64,000 nucleotides of DNA from DAOUKH01 sp965219875 (GTDB lineage: Bacteria; Chloroflexota; Dehalococcoidia; SHYB01), in the NCBI GenBank assembly GCA_965219875.1, contig CBDCOW010000003.1, positions 434,001-498,000 of the forward strand, given 5' to 3'. The position numbers were made by a program, and so were the translations under genes. Below are positions 41,663-51,089 of this stretch, in pieces (the stretch's first letter is position 1; every line of letters begins with the position of its first letter). The notes beneath the pieces were generated by a model. The model was given only the letters and a program-made list of their open reading frames with translations. It made no database searches and had not been told where the DNA came from.

Positions 41663-42616
41663 TTACTCTTTCTCCATCTCCTGGAAGATCCGTTTCACCT
41701 GCTCGTGCCCGGGGCGCTTGTGGTGCATGATCGGAGGGAACTTGCCCTTGAGCAGCGCCCGCACCGCCGTGGGCGCCATACGAATCTGCGCCGGCGCGTC
41801 GTCGAGCCCGAACGACTCGTAGCCGATCTTCAGCTCGTCCACCCAACCGCTCTCCGAGACCGACTTGGCGAACGAGTCGCTGTGCCGCGTCCCGTTGTTG
41901 TCGGTGAACCCCGACTCCTGGGCGGTGCGCCGCAGGTCGACGATGCGTTCCATGGGAGCCACGTCCTTGGGGCAGACCTCGACGCAGGCAAAGCAGTGGG
42001 TGCAGTCCCAAACGCCGCTATATTTGCTCAACTCCTTGAGCCTATCGTCGCGGGACTCCTGCGTCTCTCTGGGGTCGGCGACGAAGCGGTAGGCCTTGGC
42101 CAAGGCGGCCGGGCCGATGAAGTTCTCATCGACTTCGAGCGAGGCGCAGTCGGAGACGCAGGCGCCGCACATGATGCAGTTCATCGTGTGGGCCAGATCG
42201 CCCATAGCGTCCTGGGAGGCGATGTACTCGCGGTCGGGCGCCGGCTGATGCGCCCGCAGGAAGGGCTGCACCTGGCGGACCTTGCTCCAGAAGCCCGACA
42301 TATCGGTGACCAGATCCTTCAACGGCTTCATGTTGCCCATGGGCTCGACGGTGAACGCGCCCTCATCGTCGGCGACGTCTTCAACCTTGGTGATGCAGGC
42401 GAGCTTCGCTCCGCCGTTCACCCGCATGGCGCAGGAGCCGCAGATCGCGCTTCGGCAGGAGCAGCGCACCGCCAGCGTTTCGTCTTGATACTCGCGAATT
42501 CGGATCAGCGCGTCGAGGACGGCGTCGTTGTCCTCGACCTCGACGGAGAAGTCTTCGTAGCGCGACTCCTTAGTCTCGGGATCGTAGCGCTTGACCTTCA
42601 CGTTGACGGTCTTCAA
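41663..42616 (-). CDS. sdhB: Succinate dehydrogenase/fumarate reductase iron-sulfur subunit
   Basis: The start is a TTG at 42616 with AGGAG upstream, overlapping the sdhA stop. The 317-residue protein has a plant-type ferredoxin site (CSCRSAICGSCAM and a later Cys) and two ferredoxin-like clusters: CIMCGACVSDC and CTHCFACVEVCPKD. It passes electrons from the flavoprotein to the SdhE-like subunit. The C-terminal extension of about 80 residues beyond the last cluster is longer than in E. coli SdhB. Confidence 0.92.
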   Translation of the reverse strand: MKTVNVKVKRYDPETKESRYEDFSVEVEDNDAVLDALIRIREYQDETLAVRCSCRSAICGSCAMRVNGGAKLACITKVEDVADDEGAFTVEPMGNMKPLKDLVTDMSGFWSKVRQVQPFLRAHQPAPDREYIASQDAMGDLAHTMNCIMCGACVSDCASLEVDENFIGPAALAKAYRFVADPRETQESRDDRLKELSKYSGVWDCTHCFACVEVCPKDVAPMERIVDLRRTAQESGFTDNNGTRHSDSFAKSVSESGWVDELKIGYESFGLDDAPAQIRMAPTAVRALLKGKFPPIMHHKRPGHEQVKRIFQEMEKE

Positions 42617-44301
42617 TAGACTCTCCTCTCTGGAGGCCAGTTGGTGATCGTGACGGGCTCGTAGCCGATAACCGGGCCCTCCGGCGAGTGGTAGGCCATC
42701 GTGTGCTTGAGCCATTCCGCGTCGTTGCGCTCGGGGTAGTCCTCCCGCGCGTGGGCGCCGCGGCTTTCCTTGCGAGCGAGGCCGGAGACGGCGATGGTCT
42801 CGGCGCAGACGAGCATGTTCTCCAACTCCAGCGTCGAGAGAAGGTTCCAGTTGAAGACCTTGCCCCGGTCCCGCACCGTCAGAGCCTGGAAGCGCCGGCT
42901 CAAGTCGCGGACCGTGTCCAGGGCCTCTTGCATGCCCTGCTCGTTGCGGAAGACGCTAATGTTCTTGTCCATGGCGTCGCCGAGCTCAAGGCGCAGCGAC
43001 GCCGCAGTGTAGCCCGGATAGGGACGCTCCGTCAGGTCTTGGAACTTGGAGGTGTGCTTCCCGACCAGATCCTCCTCGTTGACCATACGGAAGGGGCCGG
43101 CTTGGCGGGCGTACTCGACGGCGTAGGCGCCGGAGCGCCGCCCGAAGACGACCGTTTCGAGGAGGGAGTTTGCGCCCAAGCGGTTGCCGCCATGGATGCT
43201 CACGTTGGCGCATTCGCCGGCGGAGAAGAGGCCGGGGACCGCCGTCGCTCCGGTGGCGTCCGTCTTGATCCCCCCCATGATGTAGTGCATGCCGGGCCGG
43301 ATGGGCACGGGGTCTTTCACGATATCGACACCGGCGAAGAGCGTCGCAAGCTCCGCGATCTGCCCCAGGCGCTCCTTGATGAGCTTCTCCCCCAAGTGGC
43401 GGCAATCGAGGAGGACGCAGCCGTCCACGCCCCGCCCCTCGCGGATCTCTATCGCCTCCGCGCGGGAGACCACGTCGCGCGAGGCGAGCTCCAGCTTGTT
43501 CGGGGCGTACTTCGACATGAAGCGGTCGCCCTCGGCGTTGACTAGATAGGCGCCCTCACCCCGGGCGCCCTCGGTGAGCAGCGCTCCGTTACCCTTCAGC
43601 GTGGTGGGGTGGTATTGCACCATCTCCATGTCCATGAGCGGGGCGCCGATCTGATACGCCAGCGCCTGCACGTCCCCGGTGCAAATGAGCCCGTTGGTGC
43701 TGGGCTCGTAGACGCGGCCCAGACCGCCGCCCGCCAGGATGACGGCTTTCGCCTGGATCACCTCGATGTCGCCGGTCTTGATGTCCATGGCGACGACACC
43801 GGTGCAGACGCCTTCGTCCTTCAGCAATTCGAGGACGAACCACTCCTCGTAGACGCGCATACCCGCCTTCATGAGCTGTTCGTACATCACGTGCAGACAG
43901 GCCTGGCCGGTGATGTCGCCGACGAAGAAGGTCCGCTGGTTCGTCGCGCCGCCGAAGGCTCGTGTCTTGAGGCGGCCGTACTCGTCGCGGGCGAAGATCA
44001 CGCCCATGTGCTCGAGTTCGTAGATGTCTTGGGGGGCGTCCCTCGCCATGACTTCAATGGAGTCTTGGTCGCCGAGCCAGTCGCTGCCCTTGACGGTGTC
44101 GTAGGCGTGGACTTCCCACGTGTCGTCGTCGCCCTCGGCGCCCATGGCGGCGTTGATGCCGCCCTGGGCGGCGTTCGAGTGGCTCCGCACCGGGTGTACC
44201 TTCGTCAGCACCGCTACGTCCGCGCCGAGGCGAAATGCTTCAATTGCGGCGCGCATACCGGCAAGGCCGGCACCGATGACGAGGACATCGTGCTGGTGCA
44301 T
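42613..44301 (-). CDS. sdhA: Succinate dehydrogenase/fumarate reductase flavoprotein subunit
   Basis: The start is ATG 44301 (MHQHDVLVIG); GGGAGGGG lies upstream and the promoter at 44327-44355 excludes the longer frame. The 562-residue protein has the FAD dinucleotide site VIGAGLAGMRAA, HSNAAQGGINAA (covalent-FAD His region), the active-site segments HPTTLKGNGALLTEGARGEG and GGNRLGANSL, and a C-terminal Fe-S-contacting domain. It oxidises succinate (or reduces fumarate) and leads the sdhABE operon. Confidence 0.95.
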   Translation of the reverse strand: MHQHDVLVIGAGLAGMRAAIEAFRLGADVAVLTKVHPVRSHSNAAQGGINAAMGAEGDDDTWEVHAYDTVKGSDWLGDQDSIEVMARDAPQDIYELEHMGVIFARDEYGRLKTRAFGGATNQRTFFVGDITGQACLHVMYEQLMKAGMRVYEEWFVLELLKDEGVCTGVVAMDIKTGDIEVIQAKAVILAGGGLGRVYEPSTNGLICTGDVQALAYQIGAPLMDMEMVQYHPTTLKGNGALLTEGARGEGAYLVNAEGDRFMSKYAPNKLELASRDVVSRAEAIEIREGRGVDGCVLLDCRHLGEKLIKERLGQIAELATLFAGVDIVKDPVPIRPGMHYIMGGIKTDATGATAVPGLFSAGECANVSIHGGNRLGANSLLETVVFGRRSGAYAVEYARQAGPFRMVNEEDLVGKHTSKFQDLTERPYPGYTAASLRLELGDAMDKNISVFRNEQGMQEALDTVRDLSRRFQALTVRDRGKVFNWNLLSTLELENMLVCAETIAVSGLARKESRGAHAREDYPERNDAEWLKHTMAYHSPEGPVIGYEPVTITNWPPERRVY

Positions 44302-44326
44302 AGGGGCCCCTCCCAAAGGCGCGTGA

Positions 44327-44355
44327 ATCTTATCACAACCCAATCCGGCGTTCAA
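44327..44355 (-). promoter_or_regulatory. Promoter of sdhABE operon
   Basis: On the minus strand TTGAAC (44355-44350), 17 bases, TAAGAT (44332-44327). Predicted start ~44320, about 20 bases ahead of the chosen sdhA ATG. Confidence 0.65.
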
Positions 44356-44419
44356 CGAAAACCGAGGGCGGCGCGGAGCGCGTCAACAGATTGACCACCG
44401 CCGCATACGGCGGTGTATT

Positions 44420-45268
44420 TCAGGAAAGGGCGCGCCGGCTCCGCTCGAAGCCAGACCCCGCTCCCGCCGTCCGCCGGCCCTGGCGGCTCTGCGGTATCTT
44501 CTCCAGAATCCACTCCCGCCGCCGCCATCCCTCGAACAGGACGAAGACCACGGCCACCATCGCAATGCCGACGACGGCGTCGGCGATGTAGTGATTCCCG
44601 GTGATGATGATGGCGAAGAACGTCACCGTGGGATAGAGCACGCCCAGGAGCTTGAGTACCTTGGGGCCGGTGTTCCAGAACAGGAAGCCGAAGATGAACG
44701 TCCAGGAGAAATGCAGACTCGGCATCGCGGCGTAGATGTTGTAGTACGAGGCCGTCTCGCGGCTCGCGTACCATCCCGGCCCATAGACTGCGATGCCGTC
44801 GACGAAGCCGAAGCCCTCGACCAGCCGGGGAGGCGCCAGCGGGAACGAGGCGAAGATGATCAGCGACGCGACGAACGTGAGGAGTATCAGCGCCCGGTAG
44901 TAGAAATACCGCTCTCGGCGCTTCCAGTAGAAGAAGACCGCCGTCACCGCAATGATGGGGAAGTACGTGACGATATAGAGGTAGTTGAAGAGCTGCATCA
45001 CCCAAGCGCCGCCGTTTTCCAGCGCCCACGCCTGCCACGACGCCTCCCAGAACGCGCCGGCCGCCTGCTCGAAGGAGATGAGCGAGCTCGCGTTCTCGAA
45101 GCCGAGAACCTCGACCTCGGAGACGAGGCCGTTGCGCACGAACATGTACGCAAAGTACGCCCCGGCGATCAGGACCACTTCGCGCACGACCGACTTATAG
45201 CCGTCCGTGGCCAAGAGGTTGTCCGCTATGCCCCGAAGCAAGGGGGGCTGTTGCGCTGAATCCCGCAT
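44420..45268 (-). CDS. PAP2-family membrane phosphatase
   Basis: This 282-residue protein has about six membrane helices and PAP2-superfamily motifs: FPLAPPRL, AAMPSLHFSW (with the conserved PSLH) and ITGNHYIADAVVG, carrying the catalytic His and Asp. It is of the inositolphosphotransferase-like PAP2_3 type. It likely acts on a lipid phosphate at the outer membrane face; the substrate is not known. The gene lies 10 bases downstream of the radical SAM gene and is probably co-transcribed. Confidence 0.83.
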   Translation of the reverse strand: MRDSAQQPPLLRGIADNLLATDGYKSVVREVVLIAGAYFAYMFVRNGLVSEVEVLGFENASSLISFEQAAGAFWEASWQAWALENGGAWVMQLFNYLYIVTYFPIIAVTAVFFYWKRRERYFYYRALILLTFVASLIIFASFPLAPPRLVEGFGFVDGIAVYGPGWYASRETASYYNIYAAMPSLHFSWTFIFGFLFWNTGPKVLKLLGVLYPTVTFFAIIITGNHYIADAVVGIAMVAVVFVLFEGWRRREWILEKIPQSRQGRRTAGAGSGFERSRRALS

Positions 45269-45278
45269 AGGTCCGGTC

Positions 45279-46529
45279 TCACCCGCGCTTGGCTAGTTCG
45301 CCTTCCCGCGCACTCTTGGCGACGCCGGCGCCATTCAATACCGGAAGCTCGACCCGATGCGGCGCGGTCCCGTTGACGCGGCTCCGGGCGGCCCACCGCG
45401 CGCCGTGGGGTGAGCTCAGAAAGACGCTGCAGTCCAGGCAACCGACGCGTTCCTCCGGCGCCTCGCCCTTGAAAAGCGCGCGCGCGGCGGTGTAGCGCTC
45501 GTTATTCCAAATGTCGCGGACGCTGTGCTCGCCGACGTCGCCGAAGTCCTGCTCCTTGTCGGTGAGATAGCAGCAGGGCGCCACGCCGCCGTCCCAATTC
45601 ACCACCGCGCTCCGCCATAAACGCCAGCACGCCGCGCCGTCCTCTTTGTAGGGCCGGTCGAACGCGGCCTCGCGGATGTAGCGGGAGTCGCCCGCCGGCA
45701 CCCACTTCTCCGCCAGCGCGGGGTCGTCCATCCCCCAAGGGAAGTCGACCTTCTTGAAGATGATGCCGTTCACCCCGAGTTCCTCGGCCAAGACGCGCGC
45801 CGCCTCGATCTGGTGCTCGTTCTGCTTCATCACGATGAATTGCCATTCCAGGTAGGGCGTCTCGAACCCGAGCCGCCGCTTCGTCTCCACCAGCAGGCGC
45901 AGGTTGTCGAGTACGCGGTCGAGGCGGCCCGCCACGCGGTACTGCTCGTAGACCTCCTGCGTCACGCCGTCCAGCGAGACGATCATGGTGTCCAGGCCCG
46001 AGCGCACCACCGCTTCCGCCATTTCCGGCGTGAGCGGCTTGTTGAGGTTCGTGCTGATGATGGTGGCGAGGCGCGCCCGGTGAGCATAGGCGATGTACTC
46101 GTCGATGTCCTTGTTCAAGAACGGCTCACCCCAGCTATAGAGGGTGAGCCACACGCAGTAGTTCTTAATCTCATCGACCGTCTTCCGATACGTCTCGAAG
46201 CTCATGACGCCCTTATCGCGGTGGATATTGCCCAGGCCGGTGTGGCAGAGGGGGCACTTGAGCTGGCAGATGTTTGTGGTGTCGATTTCCCACTCGTAGG
46301 GCTTGGCGAACACGCGCTTTCGGGTGAGCTTGAGCTCCGCCTCCATCATGAGGACGTTGAAGAGCTTGCGCCATGAGAAGTAGCGCAAGGCGACCTCGGC
46401 GCGCTGCCCCGCCCGGTCGGGGTCGAGGCGGGGGACGACCCCGCCATTGGCGCGCAAGAGCCGATCCAAGCCGGCGCCGGCCTTGACGAACAATCGAGGA
46501 AGGAGAGGCGAGCTCGCGGGCTTGCTCAT
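45279..46529 (-). CDS. Radical SAM/SPASM domain protein
   Basis: The start is ATG 46529, just after a promoter with TATAAT; an ATG 12 bases upstream overlaps that box. The 416-residue enzyme has the radical SAM motif in NICQLKCPLCHTGLG (C-x3-C-x2-C), then WGEPFLN and a C-terminal SPASM-like cysteine set (CCYLTDKEQDF, GCLDCSVF). These bind one SAM cluster and auxiliary clusters. Proteins of this type modify peptides or cell-envelope compounds. The neighbour PAP2 gene hints at lipid or glycan metabolism, but the substrate is unknown. Confidence 0.85.
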   Translation of the reverse strand: MSKPASSPLLPRLFVKAGAGLDRLLRANGGVVPRLDPDRAGQRAEVALRYFSWRKLFNVLMMEAELKLTRKRVFAKPYEWEIDTTNICQLKCPLCHTGLGNIHRDKGVMSFETYRKTVDEIKNYCVWLTLYSWGEPFLNKDIDEYIAYAHRARLATIISTNLNKPLTPEMAEAVVRSGLDTMIVSLDGVTQEVYEQYRVAGRLDRVLDNLRLLVETKRRLGFETPYLEWQFIVMKQNEHQIEAARVLAEELGVNGIIFKKVDFPWGMDDPALAEKWVPAGDSRYIREAAFDRPYKEDGAACWRLWRSAVVNWDGGVAPCCYLTDKEQDFGDVGEHSVRDIWNNERYTAARALFKGEAPEERVGCLDCSVFLSSPHGARWAARSRVNGTAPHRVELPVLNGAGVAKSAREGELAKRG

Positions 46530-46539
46530 CGTTCGGCAC

Positions 46540-46567
46540 ATTATAGGGAAGCCTTCAACCTTTTCAA
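46540..46567 (-). promoter_or_regulatory. Promoter of radical SAM gene, near-leaderless
   Basis: On the minus strand TTGAAA (46567-46562), 16 bases, TATAAT (46545-46540). The ATG lies 10 bases beyond the -10 box, so the mRNA would have at most a few leader bases. Confidence 0.7.
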
Positions 46568-46655
46568 ACCAGGCGGTGGCGCACCTAAGGAAACGCCATG
46601 AGGTCGCCGCGCGCCCTCACCGACTCTCTCGGAGAGTGGCGCGGGCCGGAGCCGG

Positions 46656-47180
46656 CTAGGCGTCCTCGTCGGCGAGGACGAGGAGTAGCGCCGCAATGCT
46701 CTTGGCGTCCTCGATCTCGCCCCCGGCGATGAGCTTCCGCACCTCGGAGAGGGCCGTGGGCGCGAGCTCGATCTCCTCGTCCACGTCGCCTTCCAAGGGG
46801 TCCTCGGTTAGGTCGCGGGCCACGTAGAGGCGCAGGTACTCCGTGCTGTAGCCCGGTGAGGCGTAGCAGCCGCCGATAGGATCGATCCGGCCCGCCGCGA
46901 AACCGGTCTCCTCGCGGAGCTCGCGTTGCGCCGCTTCAAGGGGGTCCTCACCGGGGTCGAGGGTCCCCGCCGGAATCTCTAGGAGCCATTTGCCCGCGGC
47001 GTGGCGGTATTGGCGCACCAGGATGACCCGGCCATCCGCATCGATGGGGACCATCGCCACCGCGGCGCGGTGCTCGACGATGTCCCGTTTGACGCGCTGC
47101 CCGTCGGGGGTCTCGATCAGATCGACACGCACCTTGATGACGCGCCCCTCGGCCACGAGCTTCGAGTCGACGACCTTCAT
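46656..47180 (-). CDS. Nudix hydrolase, ADP-ribose pyrophosphatase-like
   Basis: This 174-residue protein has the Nudix box GTLDPGEDPLEAAQRELREETGF (cited in parts: GTLDPGED and AAQRELREETGF) with the Gx5Ex7REETG core. It is preceded by VILVRQYRHAAGKWLLEIPAG and followed by YASPGYSTE, typical of ADP-ribose pyrophosphatase (NudF-like). It hydrolyses ADP-ribose or related nucleotides. NAD kinase lies just upstream, so both genes touch NAD turnover. Confidence 0.9.
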   Translation of the reverse strand: MKVVDSKLVAEGRVIKVRVDLIETPDGQRVKRDIVEHRAAVAMVPIDADGRVILVRQYRHAAGKWLLEIPAGTLDPGEDPLEAAQRELREETGFAAGRIDPIGGCYASPGYSTEYLRLYVARDLTEDPLEGDVDEEIELAPTALSEVRKLIAGGEIEDAKSIAALLLVLADEDA

Positions 47181-47215
47181 ACCTTACCGCTCCGTTCAGG
47201 GAGAATAAGCCGGTC

Positions 47216-48073
47216 CTAAGGCGGGCCGGCGGCGGCGGCGCCGGGTAGCCGGTCCAGCCCCAGCCGTTGCGCCAGCGTCTCGAAGAAGTAGGGGGGCTTG
47301 CGGGCGCGGAGGAACTTGGCCGTCTTGGCGCTCTTGCTCGCCCGCACCACGTCGCCGGGCCCGAGGTCGTGGTCGTTGTGGCCGTCGAGACTGACGACGG
47401 CGCCGCCACCACCGGCGATTTCGAGCGCGACCCGGCTCTCCTCGCCCAAGACCAGAGGCGTCGCCATGGAGAGATGGGGGGACACCGGCGCCAGCACGAG
47501 CTGCCGGCTCTGCGGTTCCAGGACGGGGCCGCCCACCGCCATGGCGTAGCCGGTACTGCCCGTGGCCGTGGCCAGGATCACTCCGTCGGCGCGGTAGACG
47601 GCGAGGAACGCGCCGTCCACGTAGGCGCGCACCGTAATGAGCTGCGCTACGCCGCCGCGGCTCACCACGGCCTCGTTCAGCGCCCAGTCCGTCAACGACT
47701 CGCCCTCGCGCGTCACCTCGACGTCCAGGGTGGCGCGCTCCTCCACCCACACGCCAGGCTTCAGATAGTCGGGGACTCGCTCCAAGGCGTCGGCGCCGCG
47801 CATCTCGGTCATGAATCCAAGCTTGCCCATATTGACGCCGAGAATGGGCGCACCGAGCACCACGGCCAACTTGGCCGTGCGGAGGATGGTCCCATCGCCG
47901 CCGACGGTGACGAGGACCTCCGACTCGGCGCACGAGTCGAGGATCTCCGCCTCGTTCCGCGAGTTCGCCAGCGGGCAGTCGTAGGACAGCGCCTTCAGGC
48001 GATCACGGAGGGCGCAAGCCAACTCGAGGGAGGCCGGGTTCGCCGCGTTGTAAACGATGCCGATGCGTTTCAC
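47216..48073 (-). CDS. nadK: NAD kinase
   Basis: This 285-residue protein has the NAD kinase motifs VTVGGDGTILRTA (GGDG), NMGKLGFMTE, LNEAVVSRG (NE) and ATATGSTGYAMAVGGP. It phosphorylates NAD to NADP. The Nudix hydrolase gene follows 35 bases downstream. Confidence 0.95.
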   Translation of the reverse strand: MKRIGIVYNAANPASLELACALRDRLKALSYDCPLANSRNEAEILDSCAESEVLVTVGGDGTILRTAKLAVVLGAPILGVNMGKLGFMTEMRGADALERVPDYLKPGVWVEERATLDVEVTREGESLTDWALNEAVVSRGGVAQLITVRAYVDGAFLAVYRADGVILATATGSTGYAMAVGGPVLEPQSRQLVLAPVSPHLSMATPLVLGEESRVALEIAGGGGAVVSLDGHNDHDLGPGDVVRASKSAKTAKFLRARKPPYFFETLAQRLGLDRLPGAAAAGPP

Positions 48074-48549
48074 GGGTGGACTCGGAGCAGGGCCCGATGT
48101 GGAGACCGGACAAGTTTATGCCGCAAAGGATAACAGCCGTTGAAGACCCTTGCGCAACTCGCCTGCCCCTCGCGTCCGGCGATTCACAAGTCGCCCCTTA
48201 CACCTCTCCCCCTCTGGCGGCAACCACACACCTCTCCCCCAGAAGGGGCGCATTTCAACCTCTCCCCCAGGGGATGGTTGCGATGCAATCGCCACTGACT
48301 CCCCTTCCTCTCCTATGGGTACGGCCAACGTGATGTCCAGGTTGTTCTCCCCGTCCACCATGACCTCCTCCATGGCCAGCAGGAAGATGAACAGCGAGGG
48401 TGCCGGGCAACTGCGGCGATACGGCTGCTGGAGGACCTCGTCAGCGAACGGAGACGCCTGGAGGCAGCGGCCTCGCCGGCCATCGAAGCGAGGAAGCTCA
48501 CCCCCGGCTGAACGATGCGCCAAGAACGCTCAACCAACGTCGGGCGGGG
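48074..48549. other. Intergenic region with repeat remnant
   Basis: 476 bases between nadK and the cation transporter gene. Bases ~48165-48285 contain a degenerate dispersed-repeat copy (GGCGATTCACAAGTCGCCCC and repeated CCTCTCCCCC). Short frames in the rest look like remnants and none is supportable. Confidence 0.55.
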
Positions 48550-49548
48550 TTAGTGGCCGTGGGGCGGGAACCCGTCGTGCTCGTGCACAGGCGTCCGATG
48601 GTATGCGATTCCTGCTTGTTGAACGGGGTCCACGTGAACGATTGTCTCGCCAATGTAGGGAAGGGCGTGGCTGAGCGAATGGGATACTCGCTTCCCTAGC
48701 TCGTGCGCCTCCTCGAGTGAAGCTCCGTCGCTCGTTGTGAGGTGCACTTCAGCGTGCAACCGATGGCCTATCCACCGCGCCCTCGAGTAGGTGATGCTTC
48801 GCACACCGGGGACGTCCAGGGCCTCGCGCTCAATGGCTTCGAGCACCTCGGGGTCGACTCCATCGAGCATGCGCTCAAACACCGACTTGGCGGAGTCGTA
48901 CGCAATCTTCGCGATGAGCACGCTGATGCCCAATCCAACGATCGGGTCGGCTATCGGGAAGCCGGCCCAGACGGCAATGGATCCGAAGAAGACGGCGAGG
49001 CTGGCCAGTCCGTCAGTGCGCGCGTGGTAGCCGTCTGCCACCAGAGCGACGCTGTTTATTTCGCGTCCGACGCGTATACGGAAGATGGCGACTCCCTCAT
49101 TGCCAATGAACCCTATCGCGCCTGCTGCGACGACTACCCATACCCATTCAACGTCGCGGGGGTTGAGCAGCCTGTCGACGGATTGGTAGGCGGCCACTAT
49201 AGCGCTGGACAGGATGACTAGGACGATGACTGCCCCGGCGAAGTCTTCGACTCTACCGAAACCGTAGGTGAACCGCCTGGTCGGTGGTCGGCGGGCAAAC
49301 AGGAAGGCTATCCACAAGGGGACCGCAGTCAGCGCGTCGCCGGCGTTGTGGATGGTGTCCGCCAGCAGTGCTACGCTGCCGGAGAGTACGACGACGACCG
49401 TCTGCAGAGCGGCGGTGACGGCCAGTCCCACGAACGACCATTTGATGGCCCAGATGCCCCGGCTGGTCGTCGCAATGGAGGGGGCGACCACGCCATGCGT
49501 GTGCCCATGCTCTTTGTCGTTTCCGTGATGATGGTGGCGGCGATGCAT
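48550..49548 (-). CDS. Cation diffusion facilitator transporter
   Basis: The start is taken at ATG 49548 (MHRRHHHHGNDKEHGH). The His-rich N-terminus of 332 residues is a likely metal-binding segment. Six membrane helices follow with LADTIHNAGDAL (the CDF HxxxD pair) and DGYHARTDGLAS (second metal pair), then a ferredoxin-like cytosolic domain with HRLHAEVHL. CDF proteins export Zn, Fe, Mn or Cd in exchange for protons. The motifs favour Zn/Fe, but the exact metal is not certain. Confidence 0.9.
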   Translation of the reverse strand: MHRRHHHHGNDKEHGHTHGVVAPSIATTSRGIWAIKWSFVGLAVTAALQTVVVVLSGSVALLADTIHNAGDALTAVPLWIAFLFARRPPTRRFTYGFGRVEDFAGAVIVLVILSSAIVAAYQSVDRLLNPRDVEWVWVVVAAGAIGFIGNEGVAIFRIRVGREINSVALVADGYHARTDGLASLAVFFGSIAVWAGFPIADPIVGLGISVLIAKIAYDSAKSVFERMLDGVDPEVLEAIEREALDVPGVRSITYSRARWIGHRLHAEVHLTTSDGASLEEAHELGKRVSHSLSHALPYIGETIVHVDPVQQAGIAYHRTPVHEHDGFPPHGH

Positions 49549-49600
49549 GAGGGGCCCCCCGACAACCGCCATCGGCCATCGAAGCCCGTCACCTTCACCG

Positions 49601-51055
49601 TCAGACGGGGAAGGCCTTGACGGCGTTTACCGCGAAGTCCAAGAGGAAGCCGGGCGCGAAGCCGAAGAAGAGCACCCCAGCCGTGGTGAGCAGGAGCGGC
49701 ACCGCCATCGAAGGCGCCGCGGTGATCGGCTCCTCCGATTTCGCGGGGCTCATGAACATCGTTTTCACCACGCGGAGATAGTAGTAGGCGGAGATCGTCG
49801 AGTTGATCCCCCCCGCGACCGCGAGCCAGACGAGGTCGGCGTTGACCGCAGCGTTGAAGACATAGAGCTTGCCCCAGAACCCCACCGTCGGCGGCAGGCC
49901 GGTGAGCGAAATCAGGGCGATGGCGAGCAGCGCGGCGAGCAGCGGCGCCCGCTTACCCAGGCCGGCGTAGTCGTCGATCTCGTTGCTCCGGAGCCGATGA
50001 TCGACCGCGATGACGACGAAGAAGGCGGCGAGATTGGTAAAGGCGTAGCCGCCGAGGTAGAAGAGGACGCCCTGCGGGCCGAGCGCCTCGCTTCCGGGCG
50101 CCCGCGCCGCCACGGCGGCTACGCCGATGAGGATGTACCCCGCGTGCGCTACCGCGCTATAGGCGAGCAGGCGCTTGATGTCTTGCTGGAACATCGCGGT
50201 CAGGTTGCCCACCGTCATCGTAATGACGGCGAGGACCGCGAAGAGCATGCTCCAGTCCAGCACGAGGCCGGGGAAGGCGGCGTAGAAGACGCGGAGGAGC
50301 AGCGCGAATCCCGCCGCCTTGCTGGCGACGGAGAGAAAGGCCGTAATCGGCGTCGGCGCGCCCTGATACACGTCGGGGACCCACATGTGGAAGGGGAACG
50401 CGGAGATCTTGAACCCGAAGCCGGCGACAAGCAGCACCACGCCGACCAGCAGGCCGGGCTGATCGAGCAGACCCACGGTTCCCACGGCGCGGGCGATCTC
50501 GCCGAGCTCGGTCTCGCCGGTAAAGCCGAAGATGAAGGCCATGCCGTAGATCATCAGCCCCGAGCTCACGCCGGAGAGCACGAGGTACTTCGCCCCCGCC
50601 TCCGTGGAGCGCTGGTCCTTGAAGAACGTCACCAGCGCGATGGCGGAAAGGGTGCTGAGTTCGAGCGAAACATAGATGGTGAGCAGCTCGCCCGTGCCGG
50701 AGAGGAGCATCAGGCCGGACGTGGCGAACAGCACCAGTGCGTAGTACTCGCCCTGGAACCGGGGGAACTGCGACGCCGCGCTCTGCGACGCCATCGCCGC
50801 CATGCCGGCGACGCCGATGAACAGCAGCTTGAAGAACACCGCGTAGTTATCGACGATGAAGAAGCCGTTGAAGGCCGTGTCCTGTTCGCCCCAGAGGACG
50901 ATCGTGAAGCCGAGCGGGATGCCGAGCAGCAGCGTCGCCAGCGGCGCGAGCAGACTCTTCCGTTCGATGAACAGATCGGCCAGGATCACCAGCACGGCGA
51001 TTCCCGCCATGCTGATCTCCGGCGAGAGCAGATAGAAGTCGCGGGCTTCGATCAT
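49601..51055 (-). CDS. nuoN: NADH-quinone oxidoreductase subunit N
   Basis: This 484-residue, ~14-helix antiporter-like subunit has the conserved helix FKISAFPFHMWVPDVYQGAP with the Lys/His pair, and QDIKRLLAYSAVAHAGY. It is the distal proton-pumping subunit of complex I. It is the last gene of the minus-strand nuo operon and follows nuoM after 34 bases. Confidence 0.95.
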   Translation of the reverse strand: MIEARDFYLLSPEISMAGIAVLVILADLFIERKSLLAPLATLLLGIPLGFTIVLWGEQDTAFNGFFIVDNYAVFFKLLFIGVAGMAAMASQSAASQFPRFQGEYYALVLFATSGLMLLSGTGELLTIYVSLELSTLSAIALVTFFKDQRSTEAGAKYLVLSGVSSGLMIYGMAFIFGFTGETELGEIARAVGTVGLLDQPGLLVGVVLLVAGFGFKISAFPFHMWVPDVYQGAPTPITAFLSVASKAAGFALLLRVFYAAFPGLVLDWSMLFAVLAVITMTVGNLTAMFQQDIKRLLAYSAVAHAGYILIGVAAVAARAPGSEALGPQGVLFYLGGYAFTNLAAFFVVIAVDHRLRSNEIDDYAGLGKRAPLLAALLAIALISLTGLPPTVGFWGKLYVFNAAVNADLVWLAVAGGINSTISAYYYLRVVKTMFMSPAKSEEPITAAPSMAVPLLLTTAGVLFFGFAPGFLLDFAVNAVKAFPV

Positions 51056-51089
51056 CGTCTCCGCGGCCCTCTCCGTGCGCGGCCCCGGG

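Noticed and set aside
48116..48523. A 135-codon minus-strand frame between nadK and the cation transporter gene.
   Set aside because: It overlaps repeat remnants and shows no domain or clear ribosome site. At most it is decayed coding DNA.
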